Notes: generated from the sequence alone by a model not told the origin. A stretch of DNA of 64,000 nt from Ephydatia muelleri (GCA_013339895.1 JABACO010000006.1:6646087-6710086); one strand, 5' to 3'; shown: positions 22,270 through 33,777, numbered from the stretch's first letter. Numbers and translations: made by a program.

Positions 22270-22352
22270 CAGTGGCGTAGGAAGGGAATAAAAAGTGCAG
22301 CGGCCAAAGTTAAATGGCGGAGTCCCCCGGGGAGGGTGCGGGAGGGGGGCGG

Positions 22353-24363
22353 GAGGTAGGACTTTATTCGACGCAAAGCACTAAACGAATGCTCACTGAC
22401 TGCATTCGTAGCAGGCATAACTAATATCAAGGAAGCTAAAACACATACTTCAGATAGTAGTAGCCTCTGTGGTGGAGACAGTCCTTGTAAGTACTTGATG
22501 ACAGTATGTAGCTCGTGAGTAGGCTCACTTGAAGTGTTGCTCGAGAGAATCGATAGCTGCATTTTTAGTTGTTCCTTGTTAATGTCATCCTTGTAGAAGT
22601 CTGCAACAATGTTCAACCCTTCATCAAATTTGTCATTATTTGCAGCTTTCACTAAGAGAGCTTCAAGATTTGTGTACATTCTGTATCCAGGTTGATCAAA
22701 TCGCTGTAGGATTCCTTGTATTAGCAAATCAAGTGCTTCAAAATATGTACATCTATACAAATCTTCTGCAGACTGTGGAGCATAGCCATCATCTACATGT
22801 ACACTATCATCATACCTTCTTGATTGCTTTCGTCTCCTAGGAAGGGTAGGCTCATTAATTTCAAGATGTTTTGCTTTCTGGCTAACAGATAGCCAAAACA
22901 GTTTAAATTCATTGTCAGTTCGTATTGCCTGCAATGTATTGACAGTCATATTAGCTATTTTCTGCCCCTCTGCAACTGATATGCTGGATGCCTGGAGAGC
23001 CCTGCTTAGATTGTCACTATGGTTGAGCAAAAGTTCTCCAAGTGAGACTCCAAAGAAGAAATCAAATGTTGTCATGCATGCTGATATTCCTTGAATTCTG
23101 CTTCTCATCTCTGTCTCTTACACAATCTATTGACTCCTCCCATAGTGATTGCAGCACTTCATAATTGGCTAGAATCCTATGCAGTGCCTCAGCTCTGACC
23201 GTCCACCTTGTAGGACAAAGCACGCGTATACCGGGGCTATCATCTGGCATCTGTTGTTTTAGCTTTTGCAACATTGCATCCCGACGAGGTGACTTTTTGA
23301 CAAGTTTTATAAGTTCATAAGATGAATCTAAAGCGTCTCTCATGATCTTGCACTTTTTGACAGCATCAGAACATGCTAGATTAAGAGCATGCCCATAGCA
23401 ATGGGTATATAGAGCTCTAGGCTCTTCCTTCTGGAGCTCTACGGCTACACCACCCTTTGACCCAGACATGGATGAGCATCCATCATAGCATTGCCCTCTG
23501 AGTTTTGTTATAGGTATGTCAAACCTCTGCAGAATGTCGTGAATGATTTGTACCAACATTGAGGACTGAATAGTTTCAGTTACATAGAGCCCTACAAATT
23601 CCTCATGGGATTCTAAGTTACTATCCACCCAGCGAAAGCAAACCACCACTTGTTCCTTGTTTGAAACATCTGTGGTTTCATCAACCATAATAGTTAGAAA
23701 TGAAGCTGTCTTCAGTGATTCAACAACTTGACGAAGAATATAGTGAGCCATTACTTTCAATATTTCATTCTGCATTTCTGGAGAAGTGTACTTGTCAGTT
23801 TTTTTCTTGATCCAAGAATCAATATTGTGGTCATCCTCACTCCTTAACTTTAAAAGCTGCATAAAGTTGGAGTCACATTCTTGATCTCCATGACCTCTTT
23901 AAGGTAGGCCTTGACGTGCTAAAAATCGGACATTTGTGACTATTTTCAAAAAACACTTTCGACGATCCAATCTTTCTTTTTGCGTTTGGGACGATAAGGC
24001 TTCCGCTATATTGGGTGTAGAGGATGGCAATGCTAGCATTTTTAACACAGATTCCGTGTGGCACTTGCTTGATTCCTGTTGTGCAAACTTTCTTGTTGCA
24101 TCTTTCCAATTCGAAAAACCAGTTGAGAGAAACGCTAAATCCATATTAAGTGACCAGTTTAGTTTGTTGTGAGATCTTGCCTGCGCACATGTAATACACA
24201 AAACAGCATCGCTACTTTCCAGATAGTGCAGCCAAGGCCACTTGTCGAACCATGATGGTTGAAAACTATATTGCGCGGGTACCTTTTTACCGAAGCTTCT
24301 TCTCGGAAAGGGATACAATCTTGGTTGGTGCGCTTGTTCAGGAAAGCTAGCTGAAGTCACCAT
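22353..24363 (-). pseudogene. hAT transposase (ZMYM/TTF-domain type)
   Basis: Minus-strand start at 24363 (MVTSASF). The N-terminal part (FDKWPWLHY, then DAVLCITCAQA...) is a TTF-type zinc finger. The RNase H-like core begins near 23710 with TIMVDETTDVSNKEQ and holds CYDGCSSMSGSKGG and HALNLACSD. CPTRWTVRAEA follows near 23200. The C-terminal dimerisation region ends with NAVSEHSFSALRRIKSYL. Two lesions only: an in-frame TAA at 23899-23901 and a one-base frameshift near 23090. Translation beyond RIKSYL runs into non-coding end sequence, so the C-terminus may be short. The enzyme would cut and paste the element; this copy should not make a full protein. Confidence 0.85.
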
Positions 24364-24385
24364 AATGACACTTGCAACAGCATGT

Positions 24386-24482
24386 AATTCACTAGCAGCA
24401 GCTGCTCAGCTGATTTGAATTACATCAATACAATGAATAATTCACTAGCAGCAGCTGCTCAGCTGATTGAATTACATCAATA
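24386..24482. repeat. Tandem duplication in hAT subterminal region
   Basis: A unit of about 45-50 bp containing aattcactagcagcagctgc is present twice in tandem, just upstream of the transposase start. Subterminal repeats often bind hAT transposases; that role here is inference. Confidence 0.65.
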
Positions 24483-24925
24483 CTGCTCGTATCATGAAAA
24501 TTATAAGTTAACCTTTATTTTTCTCATATGAAAAAGTGCAGCGGCCATGGCCGTTGCAGCTCCTACGCCACTGCTCCACCCACCCACCATCACAACTACA
24601 CCCTCCAAATTAAGTAACTGCTGTAATAAAGATGAAACAATTATTTTAGTAAAATAATTTCCCTGTGAAACATTATTTCAGATGGTAGAAGCAATAAACT
24701 GCAACTTTGCAAGAACAGCAGTTCGAAGCATTGCACAAAGCATAAGGGTTGTGTTAAATCACTTCCTAAAAATCTATGGCACAGTTATACAATTATTTGT
24801 TTGAAGACACACCAGCAAGATAAAGTTAAGTACTCCACAATCAAGAAGCTACTAGCTTTGTTTAATGAGCCCTGGAAACACTCACAACAAAAGGAACAAT
24901 TTTTGAATACATTTTCAAGTTCTCA

Positions 24926-26470
24926 ATGGAACAAACTCCCGCCAATCAAAAAGCACTACATTCAGTGCAGCAATACCAATCTTGCCAAAATGACCATACC
25001 ATTTCATTGCCATGTTTACAACACCACTTACATGTACCACAAAACATGTCTATTGAAATCTTACCTGATGATCTTACTTCCTCTGCTACACTTGGGCAGT
25101 CTGTCCTGTCTCAGTTAGACACAATCGCCCAACAGCATCTTGGGAAGACAGCTGTAGAAGTCCTTACATCCACTCCAAAAGCAAAGCTGGTAGTCAATCC
25201 TGGACGAACAGAACAACAAAAAACATGAGAAGCATGGTAAGGAAAGTGAAAAAGTCAATACAAGTAGCAATGGATGATACGAACTTTAAGACTGTTATGG
25301 CCAGCAGAATTAGTTGGAAAAAGTTTGACAAGATGAGAACAGTAACATTAAAAGAAAAGAAGAAACGATAACAGAGATGAAGATATGCCCCCAGCTAAGC
25401 GTACTCACACAGGCAACCTGGATGTGGAGGAACAAAATACAGATGTACAGAACCTTCTGGAAGAAGCACAGTCTTGGTCACCCAGTAAGGTTGTCAACTT
25501 GTCTGATCTGGCTAGGCAATGTGGAATCACAAGACACAATGGAGGTCAGGTATTGAAAGAGATCATGAAAAAACATGGCATAGTAGCAGCAAGTCTAAAT
25601 CAAACAGAAAAAAGAAGAAAACAACGTTCACGACAACTACTACCAGGCAGTGCACCCTTTCCCATGGCAAAGACCTCTAAATACCAAAAACACAAGTTAC
25701 AAAGCTACAAGAGATCTGGTAAAATACTTTGTGGTGAAAAAGTGGTGGAAACAGTACACTAAATATGTGATAAATGAGAGTACATAAATCATTTCAGAGG
25801 TAATTTCAACATTCACAGCACAAAAGATAAGACTAATAGACATTAGGAGAAAGCTGCTGGAAATGCATGAAAAGCTTGGTTTACTGCACAATCAATCTGA
25901 TGATTATTTCGAGAATTTGACTGATGCTGAGGTAAAGACGCAATTAGAGAAACTAGGGGAAAAAACTGAAGGTACACCTGATGAGCTCAAAGCACAACTA
26001 AAAAGCATGAACCGCACAAGACACCTGAAGATATGGCATGACCATTCCACAATCTCAGGTCACAGCCACCTGCTTGTTACAGTGGCATGCGTGTACGATC
26101 CAGCTTTCTACCACACACCTGAAGAGGTGGAGAGAAAGATGTACAAACAATAATAGAAAGACCAGAAATACACATCTTGGGCCGTTCAGGTTCATCGCTA
26201 CAAGATCAAGCACTTTTTAACAATTGTCGCTTAGAGTGCATACAAGAACTTTCAACCCCGTTACATACAACAACTGGAATACAAGTTATTGATACACTTC
26301 GTTTTTTTCATGGTGATGGGCCAGCACAGCAGTATGAAGCTGGTAATAGTATTGGTGGCACATATCCATGTGTGCAGTGTGGAGTGGCATCAGAAGAAAT
26401 GAGTGAACTTGAATGTGCCTATAAATGCCAAACAAGGAGCTTGAGGCAAGAGTTTATCCTTGAGGGACAG
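24926..26470 (+). pseudogene. Gene 1, N-terminal part (WHDHS...HGDGPA protein)
   Basis: Blocks in order: 24926-25228 (LPDDLTSSATLG, SVLSQLDTIAQQHLG); 25260-25370, basic (KKFDKMRTVTLKEKKK); 25385-25762 (WSPSKVVNLSDLARQCGI, NGGQVLKEIM); 25863-26153 (KLGEKTEGTPDELKAQLKS, then TRHLKIWHDHSTISGH and ACVYDPAFYHT); and 26160-26470 (IHILGRSGSSLQDQAL, RFFHGDGPAQQYEAGN, CVQCG). Small shifts and stops separate the blocks. WHDHS and HGDGPA each carry an invariant-looking Asp and could be the first two acidic residues of a DDE core (inference). I know the family only as uncharacterised multi-copy proteins. Confidence 0.55.
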
Positions 26471-26944
26471 GTATGGAACACGGTTGTATGCGGCTGGATA
26501 CTGGGTTGACAATTAGAATATTACGGTATTTATCCAATATATATGAAGACATTCCTAATTAAAACTGCCTGATGTTTCAAAGCTAAAAACTGCCCTTCTA
26601 AAACTTCAAATAAACGCAAGAACTGTTTTTCAGACGCCATCACAACATGCCTTTATGTACCACTCATCACGCATAATGTTTATCCACACGTCATCAGCAC
26701 GCGCAGCGAGTTTCTCAATACCACGCGGCACGTATCTTGGCAGAGTGGTTACGTGATTCAGTACTGCAGTCTTCCGGAACTGAATTGGAAGGTAGGTCGG
26801 CCATCAGTGTCTAGAGCAGAGATGAGGTAACATTTATTCATGATCCAGAAGATGCCGCGAATTTTCTATAAGCACAAAAACTAGGAGAGTATCTTATGAA
26901 TAATCGATACATTTCTAATTACAAGCCCATGTACATGATTACAG

Positions 26945-29529
26945 GATGGATTACCACATCCAACAACTAGCAATCCACTGCAGGGCATGTGGACAAAGGC
27001 TAAAAAAGTGCAAACAAAAGACTGTTAGCAGTTTCCAGTGCAAAGTGTTTGCAGCTAATCTGCACATAGCATTTGGTGTTGACACGACAGGAGATAATGT
27101 CCACATACACAGCTTTTGCAGCTGCTGTGAACGCTCAATGCACAGAGCCATCACTGCAAAGACAGAGGTGGTCCATCATAGGTGTTCTGTGAAGCTGTTT
27201 CAGTGGGAGATGCACAGTAATCAGGAATGCAAGGTAAATAAGTAAGAACTAGCAAATGCATAATAATGCACAGTTATGCAAGCACTTTGAAGTAAGTGGA
27301 AGGGGAACACTTAGAAGGCACACTGCTGGAAGAGGCCGCCTCCCAGGTGCAACACCCAACATGCCTATTAAATACCTTAAGGAGATTGCTCCCACTCCTG
27401 TTTTTGAGCATCATCCACCAGTTTCAAGCCAGAACAATCCCTCCATCCTTGAGCAGCTGACCTGCCAGGTGTGTCTTAAAATTCTACAACAGCCTCTTGA
27501 GCTGCTATGTGGTGCACTTGCATGTGCACAATGCATTGTGGAGCGAGTTGCAACGTCAACTACATTGCAATGTCCCTGTTGCTCTTCAGATGCTCACCTC
27601 GTGCCATCGCATATCTGACCAGCACCAGACTTGATACTTGTGCTGCTGAATGATATACTGGTTCTGTGTGTGAAATGCAACAGAGAAATGAAGGCCCATA
27701 GCTATGAAGGGCACGAGTGTACATCATGTCTCACTGCTAATGAAGAAAGAACAGTTGCGGGAATTCTGAAGAGAGCTGTCTCTACCAGTCCTGATATAAG
27801 AGTATCATAAAACTGGCTACTGGAGGAGCAGTTAAGTGCATTTAACTCGTTCACAACACCTGTGTCTTTTGCTGCTTTGAAGCTGGTGACAGTGTCACCA
27901 ACCTTCATGTGACTTTAGATCGCTTCAAAGACCAGGTCGAACATCTGCATGGAATGAAGTGGAGGTAGGTAGGAAGTTCTAACTAGTATGCAGCAAACAG
28001 TGTATAAATTATCAATAGGCAATACACTGTCAAGATATTCATGTGCGGGGACTGTGAGTTTTTGTCAAAGATGTATGGCTTATCTGGTGCAAGTGGTATG
28101 TGCCACAAATTCAATGCAAGTGTCATGCAAAACATAATTAACCATGCAATAGGGTGCTACCCTTGTCTATTTTGCATTATTGGAAGTGACGAGATGGCAA
28201 CCCCTCTTTCAATCCGAGGGTATGCCACAAGAAGGACCCTTGAGACAATGTGTTCTGACCATCAGCACTATGTCGCAGCAGGGAGCATCAGAAGAGATGC
28301 ACAAAGTTTTTTAATAGCATCTCATTGCCTATATTCAATATCCCAGTTTCACAGGTACAGGTACATGTATAAAATACTGAATCTGACTTACTCCTCAGAA
28401 GACATAGGTCTGCCCACCTGGTCTCCACATTACACTGGGTATCTTTACCAAGCTGTTTCATTTGCTGGAAGCTGCATGCCATCAGCTGGACCTGGAGCTA
28501 GCTTTGCATATAACAGATTTTACCGGGCCCTTATCCAGCTTTTCAAAGTACAGCCAGGAGCTTCAAAACCTCTCTTTCCTCCAAGCTGAGCTCGAAAAAG
28601 CCCAGCAATCACATGAAGAATTGCAGAACATGGCTACATACATGGCCCTAGTCAATGGGGAGAAAAGTCCACTAGCTGTGAATCTCGTAAAGCAATCTGC
28701 TGCAAAAATGAAATCTGTAAAGGCACTTGTAAGTCACAATGAATGTACAATTATGAATTACACAAGATTCTATACTAGAAAGCCAAGGTAGCTAAAGGCA
28801 TTGCCACAGTTCAAAAGGGGTTTTCTGAAAAGGAGGGCCCCTTTGTAAAGCAACTTGACAGTGCATTACAGTTGATTGGAGTGCAGCGCCAACAATACTT
28901 CGGTGGTGCATTTGTTGGGAACCAAGTTCATAAGGCACTGAAGGTACATATACTATGTTTTATGCAAACTATTAACCATGAAAACATTTTCCAGCTACCT
29001 AATGTGAAGACTCTGTGCACAGCCATCTCACAAATGGCACAAGAGAAGCTGCCCCATCGGATCTGGAGAGGTAGCAGAGAACATGAAAAACTTTATCAAT
29101 TTGTTTTCCTTGTTTGGAAAATGCCACAACATCAGTGACCAGAACTTTATTGATGAGCCACAGATTCATACATTAGACCAGGTTGGAAAAATGTATCCTT
29201 TTTTATTTTCTGACTATTTTTTTTTTTCCAACTAAACAGGCTATTGAAGAATTCATGGCATTCTTCCAACAGCAACAGTCCCAATCAAAATGCACTTAAT
29301 GGAAGACCATGCTGTACAGTGGGCAGCAGCATATCATGTTGGTTATGGTCTGTTAGGAGAACAGGGTGCGGAGTCCATACATGCCAAGTTTACTCAACTT
29401 AGCTTGGCATTTGTGTCAATAAAAGACCGGGTGAAACAGCTGCAATGCATCGTAAAGGAACATTTGCTAAGCATTGAACCATGCATGGTGGCTGCTATAC
29501 CCCCTCCAACCAAGAAACAAAAGACATAG
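26945..29529 (+). pseudogene. Gene 2: RAG1-like N-terminal zinc region plus RING, with GEQGAE core
   Basis: Exons with GT-AG borders. Exon 1 (26945-27234): IHCRACGQRLKK, then FCSCCERSMHRA, a Cys/His domain like the RAG1 N-terminus. Exon 2 (27290-27810): RING finger CQVCLKILQQPLELLCGALA...CAQC...CPCC, an in-frame TGA at 27616-27618, then CVKCNREMKAHSYEGHEC, placed like the RAG1 ZFA finger. Around 27850: AGDSVTNLHVTLDRFKDQV; the segment expected before it, with the likely first Asp, is missing. 28035-28330: CGDCEFLSKMYGLSGASG and CYPCLFC. 28408-28731: PGLHITLGIFTKLF and a coiled coil. 28795-28950: GAFVGNQVHKALK. 28995-29155 and 29245-29529: MHLMEDHAVQW and LLGEQGAESIHAKF, basic tail, stop. Frame breaks near 29070 and 29255. 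A dead copy. Confidence 0.6.
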
Positions 29530-29639
29530 TTCTCCTCACCCCCTACTTTTCAATGTATTTAGTAATAATCACAGAATAAAGTTTAAAAACGTTTAGGGTG
29601 GAAATTCATGAATTCTCTACCATCAGTGGATTTTATTTG

Positions 29640-29790
29640 ATGAATCCAGGGTGGTTAAAAGGCGTTTCCACACTGGATACTCAATTCCAGGATGGAAAAG
29701 TCTTGAAGGCACTGGGTTTGTGGTGGAAACCAACCTGGATTTTGTTTATTAACCCAGCCTGGAGGTCTGTATTTTCAGTCATATAAAAAA
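29640..29790. repeat. Foldback-type repeat F1
   Basis: Contains 'gaatccagggtgg', 'aattccaggatgg' and inverted 'ccaacctggattttgttta...aacccagcctgg'. The vocabulary is shared with the larger foldback at 55010-55300, suggesting a common non-autonomous family. Confidence 0.4.
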
Positions 29791-30432
29791 TTGGAGGCCA
29801 CGTTTGTAAAATCCTGCAGTGCAGAAGGCTTCTTACATGTATATGGTGTGACCCAACATGTTTGGCCACGTTTCTTAAAAGTTCTAAAAATTTATCAGCA
29901 TATTAGATGATCAAAACTCACTCGTACAGTATTTGCTACGTATAGTATTATTTCCTTGTGTTTCATGTATCATGGCACAAGTGTATATAATACCGCGGTA
30001 ACTCGTAAAAATGGCCCATTTCAAAAGGCTAGAATCGTAGACACTAGTATTTACAAAAAATTGATAGCACATGTTGTCCACTTAACCATGAAAGTTTTGT
30101 CTGAGTCTGTTTCAGTTCCTGAGAGTCGCTATCCTTTACTGAACTCACGCAGTCGGAGTTAGCTGTGCGCAAGTAGAGCGCTTTCGAGCGCCCAAGCCAG
30201 CAGTGCTATTTGATAGACCACGTGATTTGTGCTTTGTATTAAAGGTCAGAGGTGCCTCGCACTCATTGTATGGCTTTTAGGTGTTTGTTGCATTTGGTTT
30301 ACTTCGTGCACAGCACGTTGTAAGGACTTTGGTTGTCAGGGTCGTTGCTATGGGATTACGCAACCATTTCAATATTTTGGGGCGTAGGGCTTTCTTTCCA
30401 TGCGTTCAATGAGAGCAGACAGCCGTGGGAAG

Positions 30433-32094
30433 AAAGGAGGGATAAACATATATGACGAACTGAAAGTTTAGGAACTACGACAAGAGCTAAAAAGCAGACA
30501 TATTGAGACAAGGGGTTTAAACAGGGATGAGATGGACAGCCTATTGAAGTCACTGCGCATGGGAACAAAAAATTTACCTGCTCTATTACAGCCACACCCA
30601 ACATCACTACTGAATGAACTCCAACTGAGTAACTACGAAATATCGCCAACTGAGCCTCTACATGACATCAAATCACATTTTGCTAACATTTTCGAAGAAG
30701 CCGAAAGCTATTTGCAAGATGACGTATTGGATGAGTTTAAGAAGCTAAGGGATAGTGTGTTATGCAAGAGTACTCTTCGGTGCTCTGATTACCGGAAGGC
30801 AATGGTGATACTGTACAACACATTCAGGGAAAAAAACATCGACCAAACATTTAAAGACATCCTAAGGACAGCAGTGGATCTAAATCATCTTGTGTACAGC
30901 CGTGACTACGACAGAACCCCTAAAACAGCACTAGCATTACACAATACTTCTTTCATACATGGCATGCTATGCATTAATGCATTTTCAAGGACAGGAAACA
31001 CAAAAACATTTGGTCGCTACTTCCACTCATTAACAACACATTCAGCTATACTGTATCATATAGTAAGCCTCTTCTCTCAACACAGAAGATGAGAGGAACG
31101 CATGTTTGGACAAGCAAAGTCCATTACAAAGTCTACATCAAACAACCATCCTAACCATGTTATTGAAAATATCATACAGCGTGTTCAAAGTGAAGGTGAG
31201 TGTGAATACAAAGGGCAAAACAAAAGAGAAGAAAGTGAAATTCATAAACTGTCAGCAGCACTTGGCAGGAGAAAAAACACAATCTTTAGTACTACTTTTA
31301 TGGATGAACAAGCTTTACAATACCAAGCTCACCTTTGAGAGAATTGGTGACTTCTTATTGCCTGGTGAGGGAGTATGGTGGAAGCGTGTTCCTCAAGGGG
31401 TCGAATTTCTGGATGGGGATGATGATGACCTAGGAATGAAGGACCAAACCTAATGCATTACCGATCAACATTAGTGGCTGATGTTGATCTGTATTTACAA
31501 CAGCGATGAGAAGAGTGCATTTTGAAAAACGCCATTCTTCCAGTACACAACATTTCCCATTACATGCCACCTGATATCAGTGTTTATGAAGAAATGGTTG
31601 ATAACCCAGAGAAGACCACAGACACACAGACATGTTCACATTCCGAAGCGATCACATCATCATCCAGCAGCACTGCAGTAGCATTCAATAACGATGACAC
31701 CACAGAAGCATTAGAAAGTACACGTACAGAGGTCCAGTGTGACAACTATCACCAAAGAACACCATGCGCGGAACTAAATACACAAGTATCTACAACTTCC
31801 AAAAAGGTTTCTAAACCAAATATGGGTGAGAAGTATCTAACTGCCCTAGAAAGGGCATTAAGGCTACTATTACCACATTCAGCAGCATTAGAACGCTTTG
31901 ACAAACTACGGTTTACGATGAAAAACGTACAGGAGAACGGTAAATACAAGGCTTGTAACAGAATGGAGTATGATAAGCTCAGCAAACATTTCATGGAGTT
32001 GGTCAAAGCACTTGTTCATTCAAATGACCACAGTAATGACCACTTCAAAAGGATAGGAAAGAAACTTCTAATGCATGAATGGAAGTGTGTATTA
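30433..32094 (+). pseudogene. Gene 1, C-terminal part
   Basis: Begins with KKGGINIYDELKV, an in-frame TAG, then ELRQELKSRHIETRGL (SAP-like helix pair). The frame at 30532-31092 has LQLSNYEISPTEPLHDIKSH and a TLRCSDYRKAM block and ends at TGA 31090-31092, followed by EERMFGQAKSITKSTSN. Later blocks are LERIGDFLLPGEGVWWKR (31330-31400) and a Ser/Thr-rich acidic linker. The final 31522-32097 frame has ALERALRLLLPHSAALERF and ends LMHEWKCVL. EERMFGQAK could hold the last acidic residue of a transposase-like core (inference). At least three stops or shifts break it. Confidence 0.55.
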
Positions 32095-32097
32095 TAA

Positions 32098-32825
32098 TGC
32101 AACTGTATCCTACTATGTGTATACCTGCTCATTTGATTTTATGTACAAGTGATGTTTACATCTTATCTGTAATTGTGAAATAGTCAATACATGTACTGAT
32201 TTACACAGGACAAATACCACAATGAAAAACAACACTTCTGCACAATCTGCATGGACAGCATGATTGTGATTCCTCGCGGGGATGCATGGCATTCAGTGAA
32301 AGCCTGTCTTGTGTCGCCGTCTTCCATGCAGCTACAAGAACGGCATCCGTTTACACTTTTTTTAATTAATGTTGCATCGTACATGGATTCAAAAACCTTT
32401 CGACCTCTTTCGAATTATATATATATATACATCTTAGGCCATCCGTAGCATGTGAAGGATTACTAGGTCAACTTCAGGCCTCCTCCGCATTGGCTTGCGC
32501 CGCCGACGAATGATGGCCTACCGAGGTATAACTTCAACGTAAAATAACGCGTCAATCAAAGAACAAACACTGAACTCGTATATACAGCTATTTATAGGGT
32601 CTCATAAGCATCACGTGTAGTAGGTCCACGACGTCATGCATCTACATTCACACATAATTATAAGTCACTGAGAGATCCCACGATCCCTCACATGCACTAT
32701 CTAGTGCAAGTGAACTGGCGTATAAATAAGTGCATCAGGGATTTCGGTCCGTGTGGGGGACTCAGTTCCCAGTTCCCTAGGAAAGTGTGTCCGGGATAAT
32801 TGATTTTGTGCATGCACATACATCC
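32098..32825. other. No recognisable gene
   Basis: AT-rich flank with a (TA)n run near 32418. A 'gggatttcggtcc' word at 32738 repeats the start of the inverted repeat at 32826. No coding evidence. Confidence 0.45.
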
Positions 32826-32957
32826 AGGGATTTCGGTCCCGGGGGGGGGGGGGGGGGGGTCGCGTATTCTCGCCGGCAACGTGGAAGCATGACTCTGCTG
32901 TAACATTAATTGGCTTCACCAGCGAAAGAGTGTAATGATTCCCACCCCCTCCCCCCC
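32826..32957. repeat. Left arm of inverted repeat around gene D
   Basis: Includes gggatttcggtcc, an 18-20 bp G run, ccggcaacgtggaagcatgac, aacattaattggcttcaccagc and gaaagagt, then a C run. It is the reverse complement (with mismatches and small indels) of 33848-33990. The arms enclose secreted gene D with about 0.9 kb between them. Confidence 0.8.
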
Positions 32958-33078
32958 TTGGTGCAATATTTATTTGTATTTCCCTATTGCTCACATGCAT
33001 TTCCTCACAATGTTAGAATTTAAGTCGTGTTTCCGTCCACCAATCGTCATAACGCAATACTCAAGCTCTATCAGTTAC

Positions 33079-33777
33079 ATGCAAGAATACATGCAGGGAA
33101 CAAACTACAGAACGCTGAAAGGATTAGCACTGGTCGCAGTATTTATGGTCATCTCCGCCGATGCAAGTAAGGCCATGCAAATTCTAAATATACGATGTTG
33201 TCATTTAGCTATAAGAATAATTCGTTTTGTCAATTCCCTTTAGTGAAAAGGAGACCATTACCAATTAGTAAGCGGTACAGAGTCAAAATGGAATATTGTA
33301 ACGACCGAAGCTTCTACGTTCAAAATCTCAGCAATCGCGTTACAGTTTGAAAATCACGCTCAGCAGGAAGCCTCCATCGAAGAAGTTTCACTTAAAATGG
33401 GATCGTTTTGGGGTGAGCAGTTGGATCAACATCTGGCCGGTAACGATAGCTCCACCTATGGACAGGTCAGTCATTGAATATCGGCCGTAGACAGACACTT
33501 ATAAGTGATTGTCTACGGCCGATATTTAACTATCACATGTACACGTCTTTAATGTATGTAAAAGATTGTAGGATCATACACAGGAATTGAAGGCAGTTTT
33601 AAGGTGATATACCGTTCCGGTGAAATATTTCTCGTGAATGCAGTATTCGGAAGAGGGGCGAACAGCTGCACTGTAACCCAAATCCATGATGGTACTGGAC
33701 TCATCGAGATGAAGTCTACATCGAAGGTGCAGGGACGTGTCATGACCTGCTCTTTGAGAAGCTTCAACAGATATTAA
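33079..33777 (+). CDS. Small secreted protein, family member D
   Basis: The usual start codon is ACG here (33112-33114), but in-frame ATGs at 33079 and 33091 would add 7-11 residues before TLKGLALVAVFMVISADA. Exon 1 ends at 33166 (phase 1). Exon 2 is 33244-33267 (24 nt; its first codon joined over the intron is ATG; RRPLPI). Exon 3 is 33332-33465 (134 nt, FQ-like start, GSFWGEQLDQHL). Exon 4 is 33565-33777 with GSFKVIYRSGEIF, NSC, GTGLIEMKSTS, MTC and TAA. All junctions are GT-AG, so the gene is probably functional if the upstream ATG is used. Intron 3 contains a hairpin and the whole gene lies between inverted-repeat arms. Confidence 0.75.
33477..33526. repeat. Hairpin inside intron 3 of gene D
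   Basis: 17-bp perfect arms (aatatcggccgtagaca / tgtctacggccgatatt) around a 16-bp loop. Gene C has only a single related stretch (tgattatcggcagttgaca) at the same intron position, so the second arm probably arose here by local inverted duplication. Confidence 0.8.

Larger units (their letters stand above)
22270..24573 (-). mobile_element. hAT-family DNA transposon, 2.3 kb
   Basis: Both ends carry the 13-bp terminal inverted repeat CAGTGGCGTAGGA (22270-22282 and, reversed, 24561-24573), typical of hAT. The bases ctcca occur directly outside both ends, consistent with a 5-bp target duplication, though the target is itself a repeat. Inside each end 'aaaaagtgcagcggcca' occurs in direct orientation. 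The element carries one transposase gene on the minus strand. Confidence 0.85.
24926..32094 (+). mobile_element. Two-gene composite locus of transposon type
   Basis: Gene 1 (WHDHS/HGDGPA family) is split: N-terminal part 24926-26470 and C-terminal part about 30433-32094. Gene 2 (RING, GEQGAE) lies entirely between them at 26945-29529 on the same strand. The gene 1 frame stops at a GT donor directly after EFILEGQ at 26470 and resumes at about 30433 with the domain that follows in the family as I remember it. I saw no clear terminal inverted repeats. Both families are multi-copy in cnidarian and sponge genomes. Either gene 2 is naturally intronic or it inserted there. Confidence 0.5.

Noticed and set aside
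21754-22359. 201-codon Thr/Pro/Ser-rich, mucin-like frame
   Set aside because: It follows from the CACC minisatellite lacking stops and runs straight into the hAT terminal sequence.
23936-24172. Plus-strand frame in the hAT element
   Set aside because: Antisense shadow of the transposase gene.
30160-30240. Possible tRNA-like fold near a gcgctttcgagcgc stem
   Set aside because: No complete cloverleaf or A/B box pair could be drawn by eye.
30532-31092. 186-codon frame as an independent host gene
   Set aside because: Its motifs place it as the middle of the HGDGPA protein, with family sequence on both sides.
33112-33243. Gene D as a pseudogene because its start codon is ACG
   Set aside because: Two in-frame ATGs just upstream and otherwise intact exons make a shifted start more likely.
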